A stretch of 64,000 nt of DNA from Chloracidobacterium thermophilum B (lineage in GTDB: Bacteria; Acidobacteriota; Blastocatellia; Chloracidobacteriales; Chloracidobacteriaceae), in the NCBI RefSeq assembly GCF_000226295.1, contig NC_016024.1, positions 541,501 through 605,500 of the forward strand. Direction: 5' to 3'. The translations under genes were made by a program, and so were the position numbers. Positions 8,368 to 16,479 of the stretch are shown here, piece by piece (position 1 is the stretch's first letter; each line of letters starts with the position of its first letter). The notes below the pieces were generated by a model. That model did not search any database, was not told the origin of the DNA, and worked only from the letters and a program-made list of their open reading frames with translations.

Positions 8368-11300
8368 CTACCGCTTCCGGTCGTCTCCGGCATACTTGAT
8401 GCCGAGTTTGGTGAGAAACTCCTTGGGCGCGATGCTGCCGATGAGGGCGAACACGTAGTCGTTGGGAATCCGCGCGATTTCGGACTTGTCCCGGATACTT
8501 TCGATAATGACTTCCCGATCGGTAATCTCACGGATGCCGGCGCCAAAGTAGGCTTTGATACGGCCGGCATCCATGCCGTAGTACACCCACATTTTGTTTT
8601 CGAGCGTCAGGTCTTTCGGGAAATCTGACCGGATGACGAGCGTGACGTGATTCGCTTCGGCCTCCGGCGGGAACTTGATCGTGCCATCGGGTTGGCGTTG
8701 GCCGGTCAGGTCCACGGCGGCTTCGACGGCCGAGTTGCCCGCGCCGACGACGACAATGTGTTTCCCTTTGAAGGCGCTGGGGTCCTGCAGGCGGTACAGC
8801 ACCCGGCCTTCGACCTCGCCGGGGCAGCCCAGTTTGCGCGGCTCGCCGGCATTGCCAATCGCCAGCACGACCTTGCGCGCGCGATACCCCTGCGCATGTT
8901 TGGTGGTTCTGACGACAAAGACTTCGCCCTCGCGCACAATTTCCTTGCAGCCTTCATATTCCCGGATGACCAGACCAAGCTTCTCGACGGTTTCATCCCA
9001 CCACGCGAGCATGTTTTCCTTGATGTCACCCGGCCCTTCGAGGCGGATTGCGCCGAGCGGCGGGTCGGAAGGGTTGAAGGGGTTGAAGGCGACGTACTTG
9101 CCGGCCGGATACTTGTCGGCGATGGTTGCGTATCGCCGGCCCTGTTCGATGGCGACGTAGCGCAGGCCCAGTTCGGCGGCCCGCGCCACAGCGGAAATCC
9201 CGCCCGGCCCGATCCCGATGATGGCCACGTCGTACTCGGCCCCGGCGACCGGCCCCTCAGCCTTGAGTTTCTCGGCAATGCGCTCGATGGCGAGCCGTCC
9301 TTCCTTGATGGCATTCCGAATGAGCGGTACGCCGGATACGTCCCCGACGAGATAGATGCCCGGCACGGTTTCGGTTTCAAAGCCTTCGTTGGCACCTTTG
9401 CGCAGGGGCTTGGGTGCTTCCCGGATGTTTTGCCGCGTGTTGATGAGAACACAGGACTGCGGCACGGTCGGACAGGCCTGCTGGCAGCCGGTGTCTTCCA
9501 TGCACTGTTCAAGGTTGACGACGATGGCGTGGTGCTCCTGATCGTCAAAGCCCAACACATCCTGGGGGCAGGCCAGAATGCAGGCGTGGCAGCCGATGCA
9601 GGTTTCATAGTTGATAACCGGATGGGGAATCGGGTGTTCCCGTGCCGAGGCGCGCGCGCGCTCGACCTGGGCTGGCGATTCCCACCGTTCGGCGTAGCGT
9701 GTGTCGGTAAACTTGCGGTGCCGGTTGGCCAGATCGAGGGCGTTGCCTTTGAGCGTTGCCTGTTCCCGCCGTTTGCGCAGCGTGTCGAAGGTCAGGAACC
9801 CGATGCCGGTCAGTGGGATGAGGCTGAAAAACAGCAGCCAGTTGCCAAGGGTGAAGCCGCCGAACCTGGCCGCCAGACTCGTCCACTGCCAGTCCTTTCC
9901 GCCACGATATACCCGGTCTTTGGTGAACACGACCGGTTCGGGACCGCTTCCGGCCGGACGGCGGGCCGCCGTCAGCGTTTGCGACTGGGGGTGCTGGGCG
10001 TGGCAGGAGTTGCAGTCAATGCCGAGGCGCAGGGCGTCGGTGTCGAGTTCCCTGAGCGATGCGGTTTGGACGTATGCCTGCCCGTGGCATACGGCACATT
10101 TGTCGCGGTTGATGACCTTGACCTCGGCCGCGCCTTTGGCAAACGAACCGTCATGGCACTCGCTGCACTTCCAGGCGCTCGTGGCCGGCGCAACAGCAGC
10201 GTGAATGAGATGAAACTTGGTCGAAGGATCGAGCGGCGTCCGGCTTTCGGCAAAGAGTTTGTCCCACTTCGGATTCATCGGATGCTGCCACGACCACACG
10301 CCGTTTTCGACCGGATAGCCGAATGAGCCACGGTGCGGTTCGCGCAGGGGGGTGCCGTCCTTCAGGCTGACGGCCTTGGGATGGGTTGGCCCGTCGCGGT
10401 GGCAATCAATGCACATGCTGCGCGAAACGATGCCGGGGCGGAAATCCGCGCCTTTGTGTTCGGTGTGGCAGTCCACGCACTGCATCCCGGCTTCTTCGTG
10501 TTTGGCAATGACGGTCGTGTTGAAATGGTTGGTTTCGTGGCAGTCCACGCACTTGTTCTGCATGGAAGAGGTGACGGCATGGCAGGCATTGCACTTGTTT
10601 TCCACCGGTGCGTTGGCCACGAGCTTCAGCTCCAGCCGCTGCTGGATGGGGGCCGGCAACCGGTCAGCCGGAAGGGCATGCGGATTTGACGTGTCGCCCG
10701 GCAGGTAGGCCGCTTCCCAGACGAAAAAGGCCGCCAGGCAGAGCACGGTTGCCACCGCGCCAAAGACATACAGGTAGCCCCGCGGCCACGGACGGATCAG
10801 ATCGTTGGTGGGAATCCAGTTGAACCGTTTTTTCCCCAAGTGCAGGTTGTGCTTTTTGAGTTCTTCGGGGAGTTCGCGGGGTTCGAGCGGAGACCGCTCA
10901 TCCAGCTTCTGCTCGCCCTTGATGGCCGCCTTGCGCCGCTCCCAGAAGACGTTCATCGCCTGCTGGAAACGCTTCTGTTCCTGTTCCGGCAGCGCGAGGA
11001 TGGAGGTCAGCAGACCGGTCATGCCGCGCTGGAGGCGGGCTGCCTGAAGCAGGCCGGTCGCCGTTTGTGGTGGGGGCGTCTGTTCCGGTGCTTCTGGCGT
11101 TGTGGCGGCTGGCGGCGTTTCCAGACGTTGCGTTTTACCGGTCAGGTTTTGCGTCACACCGCGTTGCTGAAGGTAGCCGGTCAGCTTTGGCAGCAGCGCC
11201 GTCTTACCCTGGGCAGTGGCCTGGAGGGGATCGCCGAGCAGGCGTGTGCTGCGTTCAGACGCGGCATAGGTGTCCACCTGGCGGTCCACGTCGAGCGTCA

Positions 11301-11607
11301 GGGTGCCCTCTGCAAGTGTCGGCCGGAGAACAAAAATGCCAATGCGGATGACATCGTCGGGCTGGAGTTCGACGGTTTCGACCAGAGCGCCGTTGACCTG
11401 GGTGCCGTTCGTGCTGGAAAGGTTCGTCAGCCACCAGCGCCCTTCGACTTCCCGGATGCCGGCATGAATCCGCGACACCGTGGGATGGTTGAGCACTAGG
11501 TCGCAGTCGGTCTGGGAGCCGATGACCAGTCCTTCCAGTTCGAGGACGAGATCGCCTTTATCGAGAAGGTCTTTCCGCTGAATGAGGAAGCGACTGAGTT
11601 TCGCCAT
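8368..11607 (-). CDS. FHA - heptaheme cytochrome c - ferredoxin - NAD(P)H:flavin oxidoreductase fusion
   Basis: A 1079-residue fusion. FHA domain about 20-95 (VSRIHAGIREVEG, LSSTNGTQVNG; the usual Gly-Arg of the first strand reads Gly-Ser). Transmembrane helix about 277-300. Seven CxxCH heme c motifs begin near residues 339, 353, 377, 399, 481, 504 and 532. Second transmembrane helix about 582-607, followed by RKRRE. 4Fe-4S ferredoxin 670-720 (CIGCHACILACP, then a second Cys set). A GDVSG motif near 755, then a thioredoxin-reductase-like module with FAD site GIGPGG (about 798) and NAD(P) site GAGNSA (about 955). The charges flanking the helices put FHA, ferredoxin and flavin domains in the cytoplasm and the hemes in the periplasm. 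This would be a one-polypeptide route from NAD(P)H to periplasmic hemes. It lies 83 bp downstream of its partner gene on the same strand. Confidence 0.9.
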   Translation of the reverse strand: MAKLSRFLIQRKDLLDKGDLVLELEGLVIGSQTDCDLVLNHPTVSRIHAGIREVEGRWWLTNLSSTNGTQVNGALVETVELQPDDVIRIGIFVLRPTLAEGTLTLDVDRQVDTYAASERSTRLLGDPLQATAQGKTALLPKLTGYLQQRGVTQNLTGKTQRLETPPAATTPEAPEQTPPPQTATGLLQAARLQRGMTGLLTSILALPEQEQKRFQQAMNVFWERRKAAIKGEQKLDERSPLEPRELPEELKKHNLHLGKKRFNWIPTNDLIRPWPRGYLYVFGAVATVLCLAAFFVWEAAYLPGDTSNPHALPADRLPAPIQQRLELKLVANAPVENKCNACHAVTSSMQNKCVDCHETNHFNTTVIAKHEEAGMQCVDCHTEHKGADFRPGIVSRSMCIDCHRDGPTHPKAVSLKDGTPLREPHRGSFGYPVENGVWSWQHPMNPKWDKLFAESRTPLDPSTKFHLIHAAVAPATSAWKCSECHDGSFAKGAAEVKVINRDKCAVCHGQAYVQTASLRELDTDALRLGIDCNSCHAQHPQSQTLTAARRPAGSGPEPVVFTKDRVYRGGKDWQWTSLAARFGGFTLGNWLLFFSLIPLTGIGFLTFDTLRKRREQATLKGNALDLANRHRKFTDTRYAERWESPAQVERARASAREHPIPHPVINYETCIGCHACILACPQDVLGFDDQEHHAIVVNLEQCMEDTGCQQACPTVPQSCVLINTRQNIREAPKPLRKGANEGFETETVPGIYLVGDVSGVPLIRNAIKEGRLAIERIAEKLKAEGPVAGAEYDVAIIGIGPGGISAVARAAELGLRYVAIEQGRRYATIADKYPAGKYVAFNPFNPSDPPLGAIRLEGPGDIKENMLAWWDETVEKLGLVIREYEGCKEIVREGEVFVVRTTKHAQGYRARKVVLAIGNAGEPRKLGCPGEVEGRVLYRLQDPSAFKGKHIVVVGAGNSAVEAAVDLTGQRQPDGTIKFPPEAEANHVTLVIRSDFPKDLTLENKMWVYYGMDAGRIKAYFGAGIREITDREVIIESIRDKSEIARIPNDYVFALIGSIAPKEFLTKLGIKYAGDDRKR

Positions 11608-11690
11608 GGTGGTTTCCAGGTTCAGTGAAGAAAGGTTGCTGGTCGCGCCGGCGGGGGAGAGCGGTCATACGACGTTTCAGGTCGCGCGCC

Positions 11691-14300
11691 TTAGCGCCAC
11701 AGGTAGTACACCACCTGAAAAATATGGACGACCATCAGGGCAAGCATGACGGAAGTCGAAATGACGTGGGGTGGCAGCCACAACTTCAGCGCCCGGTGAA
11801 TGTAAAGCAGCGCATCAATCCGCCGGATGGTGGCCAGGGCGTCGAGGATTTGTCCCAGAACCGCCTGCTCCGTCGGCGTCGTCTGGCTGGCGATGGCCTT
11901 GGCAAAGCGTTGCCGCACGTGTTTTAGCAGATCGTCGAGGGATTCCCGGTGCAGGTACTGCCGAAAGAGAAAGCCCAGTGAAAGCAGCGCCGCCACAGCC
12001 TGGTCGCGCGCGACCAGGAACGTCTGGGCAAATTGCGCCCTGCGCCCTTCCTTTTCGGCCTGTTCCTGGACCGTTACGGTCAGGTCGGCAATTTCCTGGT
12101 ACAGCTCCTCCCGCCGCCGCAGCAGGTCTTCGGCCAGAAGCGGCTCACCTTCGATTTTGGTCAGCAGCCGGGGGCCAAGCTGATACAGCAGGATGCCGAT
12201 AAGTCCAGTCAGGATGACCAGATCAAAGGAGATCATCAGCGCCGCTGTGACGGCCCCACCCAGATTCGTTCCGCCGTGAAGCAGCAGGACAATGCCGGCG
12301 ATGACACCGGCATAGGTGTGCGACAGCATCCAGACCTTGAGCGCTCCGCCCCGTCGCCGCCACATCTGCCGGCGGACGGGATAGAGCATGACGATGATGA
12401 TGCCGGCCAGTCCGACCAGTCCGGTGATCCAGCGGAAGTTGAACCAGTCCGACCTGAAGAGCGGCGTTCCCAGCCCATACTGGACGATGCCGGCCATGGT
12501 CGCCCCGCACAGCAGCACCGTCACCACGATGCCCACCAGGTGCGCCAGCCACTTGGCCCGGTCGGCATGTCCAAACGCATTGCCGGCGATCATCGAACCC
12601 GGATGACGCAGGGCCGGGCCGTGAATCCGGGCGATTTCGTTGAAGTAGGCGGTGGGCTTTACCCGTTTGAGCGCCCCGGTCGGACAGTTTTCCTCGCAGT
12701 TGTACTTGTGGGTGGCATAGACCGGCTTGCCGCCGGCGTCCTTCGGATTCAGGGGCGTGTTGTTGCACAGGTTGCACTTGATGGCGACCAGCTCTTCGCC
12801 CTGAGTTACCGGCTGGGGTTTGGGATCAAAGCGCAGTCCGAAGGCCGCCAACGGATCAAAGGATGCTTCTGGCGTCGTCTCTCCCCTGGCTGCTCCTCCT
12901 TTGCCGTTGCGGGACGCCCCGTTTTTGGACGGCGCCGCCTTGGCCGGCAGCTTGGCCGCGGAAGCTTTGAGTTCGCTCCGGGGGATGAGGGAAATGGCAT
13001 TGTAGGGGCACTGGGTCGCGCAATCGCTGCAACCAATGCACAGACTGGGAAGGATATCCACCTGTCCCCCCTCGAAGCGTGCAATGGCCCCAGTTGGGCA
13101 ACCGGTCAGGCACTCCGGGTCCTTGCAGTGCAGGCACACGGCCGGCATGAGCAGGGATTGGTCAAGGGTGGTGTGCGTCGGCGTCCGGGGGCGCAGGACG
13201 TGAATGCCCGTTCGTTTGAGCCGGGCATGTCCGTGAATCTGGTGGCAGGCCAGCGAGCAGTTGCCGCAGCGGATGCACAGGTCCATGTCCATCAGCAGCA
13301 GGTTGTTGGCATCCGCCAGCCCACGGTCAAGGAGGCGTTCCTGAGCTGTCTTGACGGCCGGGTTGAAGACCAAGGCTTGCGTCGGCTGGAGGGGTGTGCC
13401 GATGTCTCCGGCAGCCCCCAGCGCTGCCCGCAGCGCCTCCAGCAGGGCCGGGTCGCGGTGGAGGGCTTCGACCGGGATTTCCAGCAGTTCGGTCCGGCTC
13501 ATCGCCACGGCCCGGTAGGGAAACCGCGCCTCACGGACGGTCAGAGCATTGAAACCAAGGATGTAGCCCGGTCCCAGGTAATCTGTGACTTCTCCGTTCT
13601 GCGCCTGCCCGATGCGTTTGACCCAGCCATCCCGGATGAGCAGCAGCTTGCGGATGACTTCGCCTGCACTGGCCAGGACATGGCCCCGGGCAACCAACTG
13701 AAAATCCGCAATTTCGGCGACTTTTTTCCGCAGTTCGTCGGGAATCTGAAGCTGATTGGCAACGGCTGCGCGTCCGTTGTTGCGATAGGTGATGTCCAGC
13801 GCCGCTCCAAACTTCCTGAGCTTGCGCAGGACGCGCAGCGCCGGCCGTTGGACTTCCAGCACCCGCGCGCCGCGCTGCCGGTGGGCAATGACCGTGGCGC
13901 TGCGTGGCATCCCGGCCAGTACACCCATTTCACCGAAGGGTTTGCCCGGCTCAAAAACAGCCACCGGCTCGGCCACCCCGGCCACGAAGACTTCGACGGC
14001 CCCGGCCACGACGATGAAGAACGTGTTGGTGTCCCAGTCGCCCTGGCGTACGATCTCCAGTCCCGGTGGATAGTCATACATCCGTATGTAGGGCCCCACC
14101 TTCTTGCCGGGGCCGTAGTTGCGCCCGTAGATGGCAACTTCCAAATCCACGCCAAACTTGTAGCCATGGCCGGGTTCGTATTCGACCAGTTCTTCAATGG
14201 CTGAAATCCCCCGGATGGCTTCGAGGATGGCATGCCGGTTGGCGATCTCCTGACGTTTCATCGCAGTGGCTGTCACGGTGGCCGTCGCCGCAGCGTTCAT
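11691..14300 (-). CDS. cNMP-binding, multi-[4Fe-4S], di-heme b membrane protein
   Basis: An 869-residue protein from ATG 14300 (GGAGAA upstream). Residues about 75-165 are a cyclic-nucleotide-binding domain with an intact phosphate-binding cassette (FGEMGVLAGMPRSATV); a second, degenerate one spans about 195-285. Then come ferredoxin motifs: CIRCGNCSLACH (342-352), CLHCKDPECLTGCP (389-401), CIGCSDCATQCP (421-431) and CNLCNN...CEENCP (509-539). A linker leads to five predicted transmembrane helices (about 584-610, 624-643, 655-676, 684-708, 845-866). H661/H675 and H845/H859 are both HX13H pairs, the arrangement that holds two stacked b hemes in ferric reductase/NOX-type proteins. It is upstream of the FHA-cytochrome fusion and very probably cotranscribed with it. 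Confidence 0.88.
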   Translation of the reverse strand: MNAAATATVTATAMKRQEIANRHAILEAIRGISAIEELVEYEPGHGYKFGVDLEVAIYGRNYGPGKKVGPYIRMYDYPPGLEIVRQGDWDTNTFFIVVAGAVEVFVAGVAEPVAVFEPGKPFGEMGVLAGMPRSATVIAHRQRGARVLEVQRPALRVLRKLRKFGAALDITYRNNGRAAVANQLQIPDELRKKVAEIADFQLVARGHVLASAGEVIRKLLLIRDGWVKRIGQAQNGEVTDYLGPGYILGFNALTVREARFPYRAVAMSRTELLEIPVEALHRDPALLEALRAALGAAGDIGTPLQPTQALVFNPAVKTAQERLLDRGLADANNLLLMDMDLCIRCGNCSLACHQIHGHARLKRTGIHVLRPRTPTHTTLDQSLLMPAVCLHCKDPECLTGCPTGAIARFEGGQVDILPSLCIGCSDCATQCPYNAISLIPRSELKASAAKLPAKAAPSKNGASRNGKGGAARGETTPEASFDPLAAFGLRFDPKPQPVTQGEELVAIKCNLCNNTPLNPKDAGGKPVYATHKYNCEENCPTGALKRVKPTAYFNEIARIHGPALRHPGSMIAGNAFGHADRAKWLAHLVGIVVTVLLCGATMAGIVQYGLGTPLFRSDWFNFRWITGLVGLAGIIIVMLYPVRRQMWRRRGGALKVWMLSHTYAGVIAGIVLLLHGGTNLGGAVTAALMISFDLVILTGLIGILLYQLGPRLLTKIEGEPLLAEDLLRRREELYQEIADLTVTVQEQAEKEGRRAQFAQTFLVARDQAVAALLSLGFLFRQYLHRESLDDLLKHVRQRFAKAIASQTTPTEQAVLGQILDALATIRRIDALLYIHRALKLWLPPHVISTSVMLALMVVHIFQVVYYLWR

Positions 14301-14608
14301 AGGATATTGTTCTCCAGGTAGGGGTGCCCACCAACGACCGACTGGGTGGTGATGATGGGCGCGGCAAGGTGTTTGGTGCCAGGTTGAGAGGTGGCCTGGG
14401 CTGGGGGATGAAGATAGCCGATTTGTGAACAAAACAACACTTCAGGGCCGACCTCCCAAAAGGGGTGAGCTGCCCGGCCGCCTGACGCTTGTCAGATGAC
14501 CGCGTGGGCGTGACATATTGGTGTCGGCAACCTGGCGGCGTACCATGCACTGGAAGTGACGCAAATGCCAGGGAACAGACGATCTTTTCTGCGAGGCATC
14601 TTCAATCC
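14301..14608. promoter_or_regulatory. Divergent intergenic region between redox gene pair and phosphatase gene
   Basis: This 308-bp stretch separates two divergently transcribed units and must hold both promoters. Open frames that extend into it from either side lack ribosome sites and family similarity, and it contains no convincing gene. No cyclic-nucleotide regulator-type palindrome or strong sigma-70 hexamer pair was recognised by eye. Confidence 0.4.
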
Positions 14609-16288
14609 ATGAGTTTTTCCCGAATGTTGGTGGCGGCTCTGGTGCTGGCGGGCACGGTGCTGCCATGGGTCGGGGGGCTGGGCACGGCTTCCTGTGCGGC
14701 TGCCCAGAACCGCGCGAATGCCCCCGGCTACCGGCTCGTCGTGGGGATTGTCGTCGATCAGTTGCGGGCGGATTACCTGGAGCGTTTCGACGATCTGTTT
14801 GGTGAAAAGGGTTTCAGACGGCTCAAGACCAAAGGCGCGTACTTTGCCAATGCGCACTACGGGCATGCCTGTACCTACACCGGGCCGGGTCATGCCGTGA
14901 TCCTGACCGGTTCCACGGCCGCCATAACCGGCATCATTGGCAACAAGTGGTATGACCGCCAAAGCGGCAAGGTCATCGAGAGCATCACGGACGAAACGAC
15001 CACTGGCGTCCCTGAAGGCAAAGGGGCTTCACCGCGTCGGTTGCTGGTTTCCACTCTGGCGGACGAACTCAAAGCGGCAACGGGCGGGCAGGCCAAGTCT
15101 ATCGGTATATCGCTCAAAAACCGGGGTGCGATTCTCCCGGTCGGACGTACCGCCGACGCTGCCTACTGGTTTGACGACAAGCGTGGACAGATGCAGACCA
15201 GCACTTACTACATGAAGGAACTCCCGGCGTGGGTGGCGGCCTTCAATGCCCGGCGGATTCCCGATCAGTGGTTTGGCAAAACCTGGGAGAAGTTGCTGCC
15301 GGAAGCGGTCTATGCCCGCTGTACGGCGGATGATGTGCCTTACGAAGGGCGCTTTGCCGGTGGCGGGCCGGCTTTCCCGCACCAGGTCGGCCGCGGCGAC
15401 AAACCCAATGCCCGGTTCTATGACGACTTCACCATGACGCCTTGGGCCAATGACTTTCTGGTGGAGTTTGCCACTGCGGCCATTGAAAACGAACGGCTTG
15501 GCGCTGACGACATCCCCGATGTCCTGACCATCAGCTTTTCGGCCAATGACCTTGTTGGGCATGCCTTTGGGCCGAACAGCCACGAGGTGCTCGACATCAC
15601 GGTACGGACTGACCAGACCCTTGCCCGGCTGCTCGATGTGATTGACGCCAAGGTGGGCCTCGACCGGACGCTGGTGTTCCTGACGGCTGACCACGGTGTG
15701 TCGCCGGTGCCGGAATATGCCCAGCAGCAACGTCTGCACAGCCGCCGGATTCCCTTCGAGCAGGTGGCAGTGGCGATGAAACGCGCTTTGGACGCAAAAT
15801 TCGGCGCCGGGCAGTGGTTTGCCGGTTTTTCTGCCGAGTCGGTGTACTTCGATCTGGCGACCATCGCGGAGAAAAAGCTCGAACGTGCCGAGGTGGAGCG
15901 GGTGGCCGCCGAAGCTGCACTGACCGTCGAGGGCATTGCCGCCGCCTTTACCCGCACTCAACTTCTATCCGGCGGCCTGCCGCGAACACCTTTGACCGAG
16001 CGCGTCCAGATGGCCTTTCACCCACAGCGCAGCGGGGATGTCTTTCTCGTGCCCGAGCCGTTTTGCTTCTTTGGCAGCGAGGAGTACACCACGGCGACAA
16101 CCCACGGCACACCTTACGCTTATGACACGCACGTACCGGTCATGCTCATGGGGCGCGGTATTCGCCCCGGCACGTATTGGGCAGAGGCCAGTCCTTCGGA
16201 CATTGCCCCCACCCTGGCGGCCCTGCTGGGGATTACGCCGCCAAATGGCACGGTAGGGCGGCCGCTCCAGGAGGCGCTATCCCGTTAG
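14609..16288 (+). CDS. PafA-type alkaline phosphatase / phosphodiesterase superfamily, exported
   Basis: A 559-residue protein from ATG 14609, which starts an export signal (about residues 1-31, ending in an Ala-rich stretch). The mature part is a metal-dependent phosphatase of the nucleotide pyrophosphatase/PafA branch. Visible motifs are VVDQLRADYL (first metal Asp, D50), the nucleophile region CTYTGPGHAVILTGS (Thr about 89-91), SANDLVGHAFGP with metal Asp/His, TADHGVSPVPEY, and a late YAYDTHVPVMLMG His-containing motif. It probably releases phosphate from phosphomonoesters in the periplasm. A longer frame to 14489 is rejected because it would bury the signal peptide. Confidence 0.85.
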   Translation: MSFSRMLVAALVLAGTVLPWVGGLGTASCAAAQNRANAPGYRLVVGIVVDQLRADYLERFDDLFGEKGFRRLKTKGAYFANAHYGHACTYTGPGHAVILTGSTAAITGIIGNKWYDRQSGKVIESITDETTTGVPEGKGASPRRLLVSTLADELKAATGGQAKSIGISLKNRGAILPVGRTADAAYWFDDKRGQMQTSTYYMKELPAWVAAFNARRIPDQWFGKTWEKLLPEAVYARCTADDVPYEGRFAGGGPAFPHQVGRGDKPNARFYDDFTMTPWANDFLVEFATAAIENERLGADDIPDVLTISFSANDLVGHAFGPNSHEVLDITVRTDQTLARLLDVIDAKVGLDRTLVFLTADHGVSPVPEYAQQQRLHSRRIPFEQVAVAMKRALDAKFGAGQWFAGFSAESVYFDLATIAEKKLERAEVERVAAEAALTVEGIAAAFTRTQLLSGGLPRTPLTERVQMAFHPQRSGDVFLVPEPFCFFGSEEYTTATTHGTPYAYDTHVPVMLMGRGIRPGTYWAEASPSDIAPTLAALLGITPPNGTVGRPLQEALSR

Positions 16289-16479
16289 GTTGCTCAGGCA
16301 GCCGTGGCGTTTCTCCAGCCCAAAGGCTGTGGCGTGCTGTACAGGCGTCATTGGCCGGGTTGCGACCTGTGCTATGCTTTCCTTTAGCCACGGTTGCACC
16401 ACTCACCTCTCTGCGTTGCCAGGGAAACACCTGATGACGTGTGGTTTTCCGGTCATCATTGTCACCGAGGGCATGAACC

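Noticed and set aside
9590-9605. CIGCH as an eighth heme c site in the fusion protein
   Set aside because: It is the first half of a ferredoxin motif (CIGCHACILACP) on the cytoplasmic side after the second transmembrane helix, so heme attachment is not expected.
8647-10326. 559-codon open frame on the plus strand
   Set aside because: Antisense shadow of the cytochrome fusion gene, with no recognisable motif.
12033-14204. 723-codon open frame on the plus strand
   Set aside because: It is antisense to the cNMP/Fe-S gene. High GC leaves long shadow frames; its sequence shows no domain motif, whereas the minus strand shows several complete ones.
14489-14608. Longer N-terminus for the PafA-type phosphatase
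   Set aside because: It would place 40 residues before a clear signal peptide and has no better ribosome site.
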